Shown piece by piece: positions 16,853-25,327 of a stretch of 40,189 nt of DNA; the first letter of the stretch is position 1, and each line of letters starts with the position of its first letter. Location of the stretch: assembly GCF_003003775.1 (NCBI RefSeq), contig NZ_PVWJ01000040.1, forward strand, positions 1 to 40,189, given 5' to 3'. Source of the DNA: Merismopedia glauca CCAP 1448/3 (GTDB lineage Bacteria; Cyanobacteriota; Cyanobacteriia; Cyanobacteriales; CCAP-1448). The notes under the pieces were generated by a model. That model did no database searches and was not told the origin of the DNA. It saw only the letters and a program-made list of their open reading frames with translations. Made by a program: the position numbers and the translations under genes.

Positions 16853-17782
16853 TTATGCTGCTTGGTAGGATAAAGAAGTTGTTTCTGCAAGTTTAGATTC
16901 TTCTACACCTACTTTCTTCTTAAGCATTTTTGGATGTAATCTGTGGTTAAGATGTGCTTGCCGCCATGCATCTGGAGTTATTTCGTGGAGATGAAGGAAC
17001 TGGCGGCTAAAATGGCGTCTATCTAGATAACCAACCGCTTCAGCAATCTGGTCTATTGATTGATTGGTATTAAGGAGCAAGCGACATGCATTAGCCATAC
17101 GGCACTCAACAATCCAGTTCAGAACTGTTTTGCCAGTTTCTCTCCGTACGAGGTCGGTAAGATAGGCAGAGGAACGACCGACTTCCTTGGCTACGTCACA
17201 GAGACTGATAGAATTCTGATAATTTGCCTCAATAAACCGAAAAACTTCAATTAGTAGGGGGCGATACTGAAGTGAGTAATTTTTCAACTGAGGTTTTGCC
17301 AGTCTCATAAATTCAATAATTACTACCATCAACAGTGACTGTGCCATATCGACAAATCCTAGTGCTTGGTCACACAGTTCGTGTTCTAGCTGCTGCAACC
17401 ATGTAAGCCATCTGGGTAGATCTTTGGCAGTGATATGGAAGTGCCGCATTTCACTTTGTTTAGATGTCAGAAATAACAGTAGTGGCAGTTCATCATTTAG
17501 CCTTAATAACATGGGATTAGCAGCCATACCTACACCGAGATTACTGATATCAAAGCAGACAAGCCACCTATCTGTAGTTTGTAAGCCACTCAGTTCATAT
17601 GCTTCATTGGGTGCGATCAGAAGCAGATCGCCAGCTACGACCGAGATCGTGCGAGAGTTGATTTGGTAAAAACCCTCTCCTTTTTCAATCAAGATCAGCT
17701 TAAATAGAGAATGCTCTTGTATACCTTGGATATCTGATAGCTGAGGAGCTTGTTTGCCTGTAAGGTGAAATACTAAATTCAT
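16853..17782 (-). CDS. AraC-family transcriptional regulator
   Basis: A 309-aa regulator. Residues about 10-150 form a cupin-like sensor domain (KGEGFYQINSRTISV, then AGDLLLIAPNEAYEL). Residues about 190-285 hold two HTH motifs of the AraC/XylS type: ISLCDVAKEVGRSSAYLTDL and QSIDQIAEAVGYLDRRHFSR, followed by the usual FxxxxxxTPDAWR segment. A Shine-Dalgarno (AGGA, 8 nt before ATG 17782) supports the start. It is the first gene of a leftward set that continues with the heme-oxygenase-like enzyme and the secreted protein, the most likely targets. The sensor ligand is unknown. Confidence 0.9.
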   Translation of the reverse strand: MNLVFHLTGKQAPQLSDIQGIQEHSLFKLILIEKGEGFYQINSRTISVVAGDLLLIAPNEAYELSGLQTTDRWLVCFDISNLGVGMAANPMLLRLNDELPLLLFLTSKQSEMRHFHITAKDLPRWLTWLQQLEHELCDQALGFVDMAQSLLMVVIIEFMRLAKPQLKNYSLQYRPLLIEVFRFIEANYQNSISLCDVAKEVGRSSAYLTDLVRRETGKTVLNWIVECRMANACRLLLNTNQSIDQIAEAVGYLDRRHFSRQFLHLHEITPDAWRQAHLNHRLHPKMLKKKVGVEESKLAETTSLSYQAA

Positions 17783-17962
17783 TAACTATCCTGGCTAATT
17801 GAAATTTACTAAAGCCTTAGAAGGCGCATGCATCCTTTTTACTTATTTATTTAAGCTTTGACCAGTGAAGATTAGGAAGTTAAGCAAGAACTTAAAAATA
17901 ATAAATCTAACCCTCATATTTCTTGAGAAGAAATTGCTACTCACACCCCGTATGCTACAGTT

Positions 17963-18316
17963 TTATTTTTGGTTATATCTAAGCATTAAACGTTTTAATA
18001 GGCGAGAAATTGTGGAAATACTAACTTTTGTACCTTTTTTTTGATTAAGCCGATCTCTTAATTGTTTTAGAGTTGCATCACAGTCGTTTTTTACCAATTG
18101 AATTACAATTTCTATTTCTTCTGGGGTGAGTTTTCGTGATGCTCCACCACGATGCGGAAGGGGTTCAAGGCTACCTGTTTGTTTATATTTCCTGACAAGT
18201 TTATTGACGAAACTACGACTTACCCGAAAGCGCATTGCAATTTCCTCATCGGATTCTTGAGTTTCCAATTTAGTTTCGAGGATTTTTTGACGTATATCGA
18301 TTGAATATGGCTTCAT
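17963..18316 (-). pseudogene. IS630-family transposase N-terminal half, remnant
   Basis: About 117 aa from ATG 18316 (MKPYSIDIRQKI). The region matches the N-terminal HTH part of IS630-type transposases: SDEEIAMRFRVSRSFVNKLV, then GSLEPLPHRGGASRKLTPEE, and a second HTH-like segment near VSISTISRLLKRL. The DDE catalytic half is missing: after the stop there are only 180 bp of non-transposase sequence before the AraC gene. It is therefore an isolated orfA or a deletion derivative. I see no obvious terminal inverted repeats. Two 12-bp tandem copies of CTTAACCGTTTT (18355-18378) lie just upstream of its start. Confidence 0.75.
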
Positions 18317-18938
18317 GAGGAGAAAACTTTTAATAATTATCAATTTATTCTTTTCTTAACCGTTTTCTTAACCGTTTTCATCTAAAATTAAGCCTAAAAT
18401 AGCTTTCATACTCCAAAATATATTCCTGCATTTGTGCAACCTATCTGCAAAACCACAAGATTAGCTCTAAGAAATGTTTCTAACCCACATTCCGCTATTT
18501 GGAGTACCTCCTATAGAATTAAAATCAAGCTGTACCTAATGCATCGAAAGTGGGATTTAGCGATCGATGCTGCAATTTAAGTCCCCCAAATAGACCATTT
18601 TTGGATAATAGCCGGAATAATCAACCTTTATGAAACAGGAATAATCCCAATTCACTAAATACCTGCGACTGACAAAGATATCTCAGCAGCCACCCCGTCA
18701 GGAGTTCAACAAAACAATCGAGCCAAACCGCTTGGGTTGTGGCTCGATTAAAATTGACTTGTTGCATAATTTCGGAAAAGCCGTGCTAGAAGCACCCAAA
18801 TGTTTGATAAATCCCATCCAAGATGAGAACTGAAGTTTTGAGTGCTGAACAGATAACCCGATTCTAGTTGTTTCTGGGTCAATACGGTTTATTAAAGGCT
18901 GAGAGGATCAATGGTCAGGCGAAATATGGGATCTAAAA
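18317..18938. other. Gene-free stretch downstream of dps
   Basis: It holds the 12-bp tandem repeat at 18355-18378 (CTTAACCGTTTT twice), scattered IS-like debris and the hairpin at 18716-18749. I see no credible ORF, tRNA or other gene here. Confidence 0.5.
18716..18749 (-). terminator. Hairpin terminator candidate downstream of dps
   Basis: Arms AATCGAGCCA (18716-18725) and TGGCTCGATT (18740-18749) pair perfectly; the loop adds an AACC/GGTT extension with one bulge. On the minus strand it is followed by GTTTTGTT. It lies about 190 nt past the dps stop. Confidence 0.45.
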
Positions 18939-19430
18939 TTAACCTTCGAGCAAACTTCTGAGCATCCAAGCCGTCTTTTCATGTACCTGCATTCTTTGAG
19001 TCAGTAAATCGGCTGTTGGCTCATCATTGACTTTTTCGGTAATGGGAAAGACCGATCTAGCCGTTCTAACTACTGCTTCTTGACCTTCAACTAACAGGCG
19101 AATCATATCTTCAGCTTTAGGAACGCCTAGAGTTTCGGTAATTGAGCTTAACTTAGCATAATCGCTATAGGTTCCAGGGGCGGGAAATCCTAGAGTTCTA
19201 ATCCGTTCTGCGATCAAATCGACGGCTAAGGCTAACTCGTTATACTGCTGCTCAAACATTAGATGTAATGTTCGGAACATTGGTCCTGTGACATTCCAGT
19301 GGAAATTGTGGGTTTTCAAGTACAGAGTATAAGTATCAGCTAGGAGACGAGAAAGCCCTTGTGCAATTTTTTGGCGCTCTTGCTCTTCGATCCCAATGTC
19401 AACTTTAATTTTAGTGTTAGTGGTATGCAT
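18939..19430 (-). CDS. dps: Dps-family ferritin, DNA protection and iron storage
   Basis: A 163-aa four-helix Dps protein, started at ATG 19430 ([10 protein letters not shown]) because the open frame upstream does not look like Dps. The inter-subunit ferroxidase ligands are complete: HNFHW with His44, TLH with His56, Glu60 (Asp in E. coli), AVDLIAER with Asp71 and Glu75, all at a constant offset from the E. coli residues. Dps forms a dodecamer that oxidises Fe(II) with hydrogen peroxide and stores it, limiting Fenton damage. There is no long basic tail, so DNA binding is uncertain. The region just upstream (19472-19577) is repeated upstream of the tandem NTF2 gene and may be shared regulatory DNA. 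It heads the leftmost part of the stress block. Confidence 0.93.
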   Translation of the reverse strand: MHTTNTKIKVDIGIEEQERQKIAQGLSRLLADTYTLYLKTHNFHWNVTGPMFRTLHLMFEQQYNELALAVDLIAERIRTLGFPAPGTYSDYAKLSSITETLGVPKAEDMIRLLVEGQEAVVRTARSVFPITEKVNDEPTADLLTQRMQVHEKTAWMLRSLLEG

Positions 19431-19471
19431 TTTTACTCGTGATCGGGATTGATTAGGTTCTCGCTGAAGAT

Positions 19472-19577
19472 CTACAGCAGTTCCTTCAGTTATGAGGTAC
19501 GAGAGTAGCAATGAGTCAGGCAGTTTCCTGAATATCAATGATTCGCTATGTACTTCACTACAGCCGGAACGGCTGTA
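19472..19577. repeat. 106-bp repeat, copy A, upstream of dps
   Basis: The sequence is closely similar in order and length to 21357-21495 once a 33-bp duplication there is removed. The shared blocks are the left part (CAGTTCCTTCAGTTATGAGG) and the right end with a hairpin, TACAGCCG, GAA, CGGCTGTA (19559-19577). The element starts 42 bp upstream of the dps start codon. Confidence 0.7.
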
Positions 19578-19667
19578 TCACCAGTGTTGGTCTGGGTTCT
19601 GAATTTTTGAATGGGGAATTTCGCTAACTAATTAGCTGTCAGATAGCAGACATGCAAAATGCCTAAT

Positions 19668-20096
19668 TTATGTTTCGATTAAGGGAGGTGGATTCTCTTG
19701 ATCGACATAACCCTGGCTGATCTCAACAATATTGCCATTAGGATCTGCTATCCAAACTGTACGCCATCCTGGAATAAAATTATCAAAATTGAGTGGACCG
19801 AGAGTAATTTGGGCATCTTTACCCATTTCTGCTAGTTTAGCGTCAACATCATTAACTTGAAAACCCAGATGACGCCAAGCTGGGTAAACGGGTCCATCGT
19901 TAGTAGCTGGAAGATTTGAAGAATCTCCATTGGCTTGGAAAAGCTCAAGATACATATCACCCAACCTCAGAAAGACGATTTGCTGATCGCCAAGTGGCGC
20001 AACTCGCGCTCGTTGGAAGCCAAAATATTTGGTGTAGAACTTTTCAGTAGCAATCGGGTCTTTACAGCTTATTGCCATCTGAGAAAATTTAAGCAA
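19668..20096 (-). CDS. VOC-family protein, glyoxalase I-like
   Basis: A 142-aa vicinal-oxygen-chelate protein built of two beta-alpha-beta-beta-beta repeats. The four putative metal ligands are Gln6 (KFSQMAI), Glu51 (MYLELF), His76 (WRHLGFQV) and Glu125 (GNIVEIS), the Q-E-H-E set of human glyoxalase I. Glyoxalase or another lyase/isomerase role is possible, but family members vary widely. The open frame starts with TTG at 20096; the first ATG (20078) would remove Gln6, so the TTG start is preferred, with AGGA upstream. Its neighbours include two DJ-1/PfpI proteins, some of which act on methylglyoxal, so a role in carbonyl detoxification fits. The exact substrate cannot be read from sequence. 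Confidence 0.8.
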   Translation of the reverse strand: MLKFSQMAISCKDPIATEKFYTKYFGFQRARVAPLGDQQIVFLRLGDMYLELFQANGDSSNLPATNDGPVYPAWRHLGFQVNDVDAKLAEMGKDAQITLGPLNFDNFIPGWRTVWIADPNGNIVEISQGYVDQENPPPLIET

Positions 20097-20141
20097 GGTT
20101 ATTACTAATCCTCTTGATTGTAGACATGAAATTAAACTATA

Positions 20142-20252
20142 CCTAGTGGTCTGTCAAGCAATAACTGACTGATAGCTTGACTGTGAAAAGCTTGCTAAAT
20201 GATACTTTCAGAGAATCTTTAGCCATCAAAATAAAGTTGACAGACCACTAGG
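20142..20252. mobile_element. 111-bp MITE-like element with 16-bp inverted repeats
   Basis: Perfect 16-bp terminal inverted repeats, CCTAGTGGTCTGTCAA (20142-20157) and TTGACAGACCACTAGG (20237-20252), enclose 79 bp without coding potential. If the true ends are TGGTCTGTCAA, the flanking CTAG on both sides would be a 4-bp target duplication of the type made by some IS5-group elements; otherwise no duplication is visible. It lies between the VOC and tandem NTF2 genes. Confidence 0.65.
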
Positions 20253-20280
20253 GTGCCAGGTGCGATCGCCTTGAACTTTT

Positions 20281-21102
20281 TTACTGGTACGATCCATCTG
20301 GGTAGCGAACTACACCAGCGAAATGAGTGGCAATTTTTCCATTTTGCAAAACCCAGTTATCGTAGAAGCTGAGTTCCCCAAGATCGCCGTTGACACTTTT
20401 AGTTTTGACCTTTTCTACGATCATCAATGTGTTCTCTGTCTCAGCCCATTGAGCAATTTCGACGTGTAAATCCTCTAGGCTAAAAATGCGACTTTCAAAG
20501 AATTCTTTGAGTGCTTTTCTACCTTTGATGTAGACGGGTTTTCGATTTTCAGTTAAAGTACTAATTAGCAACAAATCTTCAGTATATTGATTGAGTAAAC
20601 CATCAATATTCTTAGCTTTGATAAAGCCGATATGTTCTTGATAAAGTTTGCCTAAAGGTGAACTTGGCACTTCTATTTTAGCTGTTGAAGCATCTGCATA
20701 AGTGCCATCTGGATAGCGAATTACTCCAGCAAAATGGATCGCAATTTTTCCATTTGGTAGAAACCAATTATCGTAGAATTCAACTTTGCCAACCTCGCCG
20801 TTAACCCCTGTAGTTTCGATCTCTTCTACTATCATCAGGGTGTTTTCTGTTTCAGCCCACTGCTTCAGAGTAATGTTGATATCTTCGAGACTGAAAATGC
20901 GACTTTCAAAAAATTCTTGGAGTGCTTTTCTACCTTGAATGTAGAGGGGCTGACGATTCTCGGTTAAAGTGCTAATTAGGAGCAGATCTTCAGTGTATTG
21001 ATTGAGTAAGCCATCGACATTTTTGGCTTTGATGAAACCGATATGCTCTTGATAAAGTTTGCTCATCGGAGAGAGCGCCAATTGTTCTAAAGGAGTTTCC
21101 AT
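20281..21102 (-). CDS. Tandem NTF2/SnoaL-like domain protein
   Basis: A 273-aa protein from ATG 21102 (METPLEQLAL); the open frame reaches further upstream without family similarity. It consists of two copies of a SnoaL/NTF2-like cone domain, each about 120 residues, joined by a short linker. The copies are very similar: both contain LYQEHIGFIKAKN, DGLLNQYTEDLLLISTLTEN, RKAL or similar, FFESRIFSLED, QWAETENTLMIVE and HFAGV(I/V)RYPDG. This points to a recent in-frame duplication. NTF2-like domains bind small hydrophobic ligands or act as isomerases and polyketide cyclases; no catalytic set is obvious. Two more single-domain NTF2 genes follow upstream on the same strand, making a cluster of four domains. 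Confidence 0.85.
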   Translation of the reverse strand: METPLEQLALSPMSKLYQEHIGFIKAKNVDGLLNQYTEDLLLISTLTENRQPLYIQGRKALQEFFESRIFSLEDINITLKQWAETENTLMIVEEIETTGVNGEVGKVEFYDNWFLPNGKIAIHFAGVIRYPDGTYADASTAKIEVPSSPLGKLYQEHIGFIKAKNIDGLLNQYTEDLLLISTLTENRKPVYIKGRKALKEFFESRIFSLEDLHVEIAQWAETENTLMIVEKVKTKSVNGDLGELSFYDNWVLQNGKIATHFAGVVRYPDGSYQ

Positions 21103-21951
21103 ATAAATCTTTTTCCTGAGATGTTTTTGACGAAAAAATAGACACAATCTCCGTCCATTAGACCTCCTGCATAAATCCGAAATTAAACGCTATAACCAAT
21201 AGACATCTTGCAGAAGTAAAGCCGGATTCAATCTGGGCAAGGCGTTCAGCGAATTTTCAATTAATAACTGAAAGTGAATTACCTGATACTCAAATCGAGT
21301 TGTGACAGCTATTCAGCCCCATCAAGATAATAAACATTTTGAGTTATGCAAGAGGTCTACAACAGTTCCTTCAGTTATGAGGTACGAGAGCAGCAATTAG
21401 CAAACCAGTATGAGGTACGAGAGCAGCAATTAGCAAACCAGTTTCTCAAACGTTGAGGATTCACTGTGTACTTCACTACAGCCGGAACGGCTGTAATAAC
21501 TAAAAAGACTTTCAGCTAATTATTTATTATTAGTCGATCGTCTCTAAAAACGTGATGACACAAAGATCTGTTTGATACTTTTGCTGGAGGTCTATTTATG
21601 ACGGGAAGATTCCCAAAAATTAACCGTTTTGTGTCAGTCGTTGAACGATATCTGTGGGCTGAAATGCAGTAAGTTTATTATTATTAAAGCGAACTGACAA
21701 CTCAGCGCCACCTCTATAGCAGTTCTCAATTGAGTGAGATACAGATTGCTTTTTTGAAACTCTTGTTTGCTGTGCATCTTACCCGCCCATGAGTAGTGCA
21801 TCAAAACCAGAACCGCTATATTGCTAACGTGCGGAATTTGGACTGGGGAATGATAACGAAATAGTTTGGGCATTGTTTAATTGGAAAAGAAGCTACTTAA
21901 TTTAATCGAAAAAAGAGCTACTTACCTGCTTAACTTATTTGGTAATTATCC
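21103..21951. other. Long intergenic region with dispersed and tandem repeats
   Basis: It contains copy B of the 106-bp repeat (21357-21495) and several copies of a short dispersed motif with the core GCAAGAGGTCTA (near 21346-21360, and reversed near 21166-21177). A weak ORF at 21634-21873 has no recognisable product. Otherwise I see nothing coding. Confidence 0.5.
21357..21495. repeat. 106-bp repeat, copy B, with an internal 33-bp tandem duplication
   Basis: Same structure as 19472-19577. The block beginning TATGAGGTACGAGAG occurs twice in tandem (21376-21408 and 21409-21441), which accounts exactly for the 33-bp length difference. The right end carries the same hairpin (21477-21484 with 21488-21495). 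It is about 255 bp upstream of the tandem NTF2 gene. Confidence 0.75.
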
Positions 21952-22323
21952 CTAAACCCAAAAACCAAAGTGATGTGCAATTTTGCCATTTTGCATATAC
22001 CAAGCATCTCCAACTGTTGCTAGACCAAGATTGCTAGTGAATGTTGCTTGAAAGAAAATGGAGGTTTCAGTTTCCGTAAAATCGAGTGTCTTGACATCAA
22101 TATTGCCAATGACACTCATGTACTTATGGAAAAACTTTTTGATCTCTTGGCGACCTTTAATCGTAAAAGGTGCAGGTCGATCTGGAAAACCGTTAAAAAA
22201 GGTAGTTATAACTGCATCTTCCGCATAATCTCGATCTACCATCTCATCTATTTTACCTGCGGCGATCGCCTCTAAATGAGCATCAAAAAATTTCCGACTA
22301 GGTGAAGCTATTGCTGTTGTCAT
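21952..22323 (-). CDS. NTF2/SnoaL-like protein
   Basis: A 123-aa single-domain protein of the NTF2-like superfamily: SRKFFDAHLEAIAAGKIDEM, then DRDYAEDAVITTFFNG, IKGRQEIKKFFHKYM and a C-terminal DAWYMQNGKIAHHFGFWV, the usual helix-strand order. ATG 22323 directly precedes the first helix. No catalytic residues can be assigned with confidence. It is distantly similar to the tandem NTF2 gene next door (both end in an NGKIA-HF motif) and to the one upstream, suggesting local gene duplication and divergence. The cluster may be co-expressed with the ThDP enzyme and DJ-1 genes on the same strand. Confidence 0.85.
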   Translation of the reverse strand: MTTAIASPSRKFFDAHLEAIAAGKIDEMVDRDYAEDAVITTFFNGFPDRPAPFTIKGRQEIKKFFHKYMSVIGNIDVKTLDFTETETSIFFQATFTSNLGLATVGDAWYMQNGKIAHHFGFWV

Positions 22324-22410
22324 TTTTTCGATCTCCTAAATAGTTCCAAGCTCGATCTAAGACCTGGTATTGTCATGCCTTAATCGATGAAATTGAAGCA
22401 AAAAAAGCTC

Positions 22411-22860
22411 TTACAACCGTGCTGAACCTTCGTTGTAATCAAGTGAATCGACAATATAAGTTTGAACCACAGGCTTACCCGTGCGAGGCGATCGCTTGAC
22501 TACCCAAGTTTGGTAAGCGTCCAGAATAATCCTTTGGCTCTTGGATGCAGGAGGATTCCACACGCTAGCTTCCCATTTAACCACCACCTTAACCTCCGAC
22601 TGATTTGCGGCTGGGGTTAGCTTGACTTCCTTGACGGTATGTACTTCATCAAAGAAGATCCCGATAACGCGCTCGTACCAACCTTTAAAGCCCTCAAACC
22701 CGTATACTGTAGCTTCAGGAAACTGCATTTCTAGTCCTTCTTCGGCAAGGTAAGGCACGAATTCGGCTAGGGGAGCATGAACATCTAGCTTAGAGTACCA
22801 AGCCATTGCCATTTCTTTGAGTTCTGATTCGGTTAGAGGTGCAAGTGTTGTAACTGTCAT
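22411..22860 (-). CDS. NTF2-like protein, diverged
   Basis: A 149-aa protein started at ATG 22860 (MTVTTLAPLT); the eight codons upstream in the open frame are probably not translated. Its order of elements fits an NTF2-like fold: a helical N-terminus (ESELKEMAMAWYSKLDVHAP), then LAEEGLEMQFPE, FEGFKGWYERVIGIFFDE and long beta strands VKVVVKWEASVW and TYIVDSLDYN. It is less similar to the other two NTF2 genes than they are to each other. Ligand and reaction are unknown. Confidence 0.75.
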   Translation of the reverse strand: MTVTTLAPLTESELKEMAMAWYSKLDVHAPLAEFVPYLAEEGLEMQFPEATVYGFEGFKGWYERVIGIFFDEVHTVKEVKLTPAANQSEVKVVVKWEASVWNPPASKSQRIILDAYQTWVVKRSPRTGKPVVQTYIVDSLDYNEGSARL

Positions 22861-23377
22861 GGTTTTACTCCATCTATAGAACAATTCTCGATCTGAAAAC
22901 TATGATTCTAAGTCGCCCCAAAATTGATTAGACTTCTGGCGAAACTCAAGCAAGATTGTCTCTGGGTCAGGATTTGAGCTAATACCAATTTCCAAAAGTA
23001 ACTGAAGACTTAGTGGATCGAAATGTTTGATATATCGCTATTTCAAGATTCAGATCTATTTAGCTACTTTTGACAAACGGTATAATCACGATCTGGATTC
23101 AATCAAGGCTTATTGAGAATAAGGCTAATTACTCAGAAAATTCTCGATAACCAAGCTTATTGACAGAGGATTTATTGTGACTGCGATCGCGAACAGAGAA
23201 ATCGAACTTTTCGGTGCTGAATCCCAAATCCCGATTCCCGTAGCCGCAGGCTGCGCGCAGCGCATATCCCGATTCCCGTAGCCGCAGGCTGCGCGCAGCG
23301 CATATCCCGATTCCCGATTCCCGACTCCCGACTCCCGACACACCAGAAATATCGGACTTATGCAAGAGGTCTATTGG
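22861..23377. other. Intergenic region with tandem and dispersed repeats
   Basis: No real gene. Two minus-strand ORFs here are products of the tandem repeat at 23229-23340. The region also carries one copy of the dispersed GCAAGAGGTCTA motif (about 23359-23374) and a HIP1 octamer near 23183. Confidence 0.55.
23229..23340. repeat. 38-bp direct repeat twice, followed by CCCGATT/CCCGACT heptamers
   Basis: Two identical 38-bp copies abut at 23229-23266 and 23267-23304, each starting TCCCGATTCCCGTAGCCG and ending in CGCATA. Degenerate 7-bp repeats (CCCGATT, CCCGACT) follow to 23340. This is the short-tandem-repeat class common in filamentous and unicellular cyanobacteria. Confidence 0.85.
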
Positions 23378-25087
23378 TTATTGACCGCATTTGATACTGG
23401 TATTGTGACCTGGCACCTCATTGGTGAGAACTAAGTCAATCAAGAAAGGACCTTTGTGCTGCAATGCTTGGGTAATAGCTGCACTGATTTGCTCTGGCTG
23501 TTCTACCCGAACCGATGGGACTCCGAGCGATCGCGCTAACTCGTCAAACCGAATCTCTGGATCGCAGATATCGAAGGATGCGGGAAAATTATGGTCTGCT
23601 ATCTGCTGTTCTTGCCAATAGTGCTGGATATTGAATTTTAAGATCCGATAGCTGTGATTGTTGCAGATGACAAATTTAGCATCGACTTCGTGATGAGCAG
23701 CAGTCCAAAGCGCCTGAATCGTGTACATACTACCGCCATCCCCTGTAAATCCAATTACAGTTTTTTCAGGATTAGCCAGCTTGGCACCAATGGCTCCTGG
23801 AATCCCCACACCCAAAGAACCACCCCGCGTCTGGAAATAATTTCCCACCGTTGTTGGTGGCAAATATCGACACAGTTCGGGAGAATTAGTCAGTGCTTCA
23901 TCAAAAACAAGCGCATCTTTAGGCAATTGTGCCGCTAACTCTTCAGCAAACCTTGACATATGGATCGGCGCTAAGTTCCGAACGGCCAGATCGGCACTTA
24001 GTTGAACCGCTAATCCTTGTTTATGAGCTTCCGTAATCTCGACAACTCTCTGATTAGCTGCCGCTACTTGTTCGCTACTCATGGTTGCTTCCAAAGTAGT
24101 CGCTAGCTTAGCCAAGCTGACTTTAGGATCTCCTAGCAGTCCCAGATCTACTGGGAAATTCTTCGCGATTTCGTAGGTATTCAAATCGATGTGAATCACC
24201 TTAGCTCCAGGAGCAAAATTGCCACCCAAAGCTGGGAATACCTCTGGAAATACGTAAGTTCCAGTAATTAAGACTGCATCTGCTTGAGAGGTGATCCGAA
24301 CGCTATCTTCCCCAAACATATGACCTAACAACCCTCCATAGAGAGGATGGGTTGCACTCATATTAGGTTCAGATGAATCTGCACCCCAAACCTGTGCGCC
24401 GATAATTTCTGCCACACGGGTTAACTCAGCTTGAGCATCCGAAAAAGCGACACCATCACCCATAATAATTAATGGTTTGGAGGCATGAGCTAATATCGAT
24501 GCCGCTTGAGCTAGTTCTTCAGGTTCAGGAGTAACTCGCGTTGAGGGAATAGAAGTGGGAACCACTGGCTCATCATTAGGAGCATCCAGAATATCCATCG
24601 GTAACGAGATGAATACAGGTCCCATCGGAGGTGTAGCCGCAATTTTGATCCCTCGTCGCAATACCCGTAGTAAAGAGTTAGGATCTACCACCCTGGTTGC
24701 CCATTTGGTCACAGGTTTTGTCATACTCACTAGGTCAGCAGCCATTTGGGCATCCATAGCATCGTATTTGATGCCAGCTTCACCAGCAATCACGACTAAA
24801 GGAGCATGACCGCGCATAGCTTGGTAGATCATACCAATACCATTGCCTAAACCTACACCACTATGTAGTTGCACGATAGTTGGTTGTTTAGTAGCACGAG
24901 CGTAACCATCGGCTGTTCCGACAGCAATTGTTTCTTGCAGAGCAAAGATGTATTTAAATTCTGGGTAATAGTCACTCAGGGAATCTAGGAACCCTTGCTC
25001 AACAGTGCCAGGGTTGCCAAACATATAGTGTATGCCATCAGCCAGAAGTTGTTCGACGATCGCAAAACGACCGGTTCTATTAGCCAT
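23378..25087 (-). CDS. ThDP-dependent enzyme, benzoylformate decarboxylase-like
   Basis: A 569-aa protein of the acetolactate synthase/pyruvate decarboxylase superfamily, with three domains in the order Pyr, central and PP. The catalytic Glu52 sits in FALQETIAVGTADGYARAT and would activate the cofactor. QLHSGVGLGNGIGMIYQAM matches the LHS-type segment that holds a catalytic His in benzoylformate decarboxylase, and GNPGTVEQ matches its active-site loop. The ThDP/Mg motif is GDGGSMYTIQALWTAA followed by CNNHSYRILK. A 2-oxoacid decarboxylase is thus more likely than acetolactate synthase, though the substrate is unknown. The start is placed at ATG 25087 (MANRTGRF), with GCGGAAG upstream. Nine more upstream codons are open but unlikely. 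It follows two DJ-1 genes on the same strand. Confidence 0.85.
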   Translation of the reverse strand: MANRTGRFAIVEQLLADGIHYMFGNPGTVEQGFLDSLSDYYPEFKYIFALQETIAVGTADGYARATKQPTIVQLHSGVGLGNGIGMIYQAMRGHAPLVVIAGEAGIKYDAMDAQMAADLVSMTKPVTKWATRVVDPNSLLRVLRRGIKIAATPPMGPVFISLPMDILDAPNDEPVVPTSIPSTRVTPEPEELAQAASILAHASKPLIIMGDGVAFSDAQAELTRVAEIIGAQVWGADSSEPNMSATHPLYGGLLGHMFGEDSVRITSQADAVLITGTYVFPEVFPALGGNFAPGAKVIHIDLNTYEIAKNFPVDLGLLGDPKVSLAKLATTLEATMSSEQVAAANQRVVEITEAHKQGLAVQLSADLAVRNLAPIHMSRFAEELAAQLPKDALVFDEALTNSPELCRYLPPTTVGNYFQTRGGSLGVGIPGAIGAKLANPEKTVIGFTGDGGSMYTIQALWTAAHHEVDAKFVICNNHSYRILKFNIQHYWQEQQIADHNFPASFDICDPEIRFDELARSLGVPSVRVEQPEQISAAITQALQHKGPFLIDLVLTNEVPGHNTSIKCGQ

Positions 25088-25219
25088 AACTTCCGCTCTT
25101 ATCTTCAATTTCAAAGGAATTGGTGGGATCTAATGCCATTTATCAAAAGTGGCTAAATAGATCGGAAGCTTTAAATATCGATTGGATTACTTTCGTAAGA
25201 GGTTTAATCGGCAGAAAAC

Positions 25220-25327
25220 TCTGTCAAACTCACCATTGGTAACGCTTCAGACCGTTCTGTCAAACTCACCATCCGTAACGCTTCAGACCGTTCTCTAAAA
25301 CTCACCATCCGTAACGCTTCAGACCTT
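25220..25327. repeat. 36-bp repeat, three tandem copies, covering the 3' end of a DJ-1 gene
   Basis: Units at 25220-25255, 25256-25291 and 25292-25327 are near-identical. The third contains the last codons and the stop of the DJ-1 gene (K-G-L-K-R-Y-G-W-stop). The other two repeat that coding end in the downstream non-coding DNA. Confidence 0.85.

Noticed and set aside
23125-23365. Two minus-strand ORFs of 72 and 78 aa
   Set aside because: Their sequence (GNRESGYALRAACGYGNRD) is the translation of the 38-bp and heptameric repeats.
23378-25087. Acetolactate synthase (ilvB)
   Set aside because: The LHSGVG and GNPG segments match benzoylformate-decarboxylase-type enzymes better, and there is no small subunit gene nearby.
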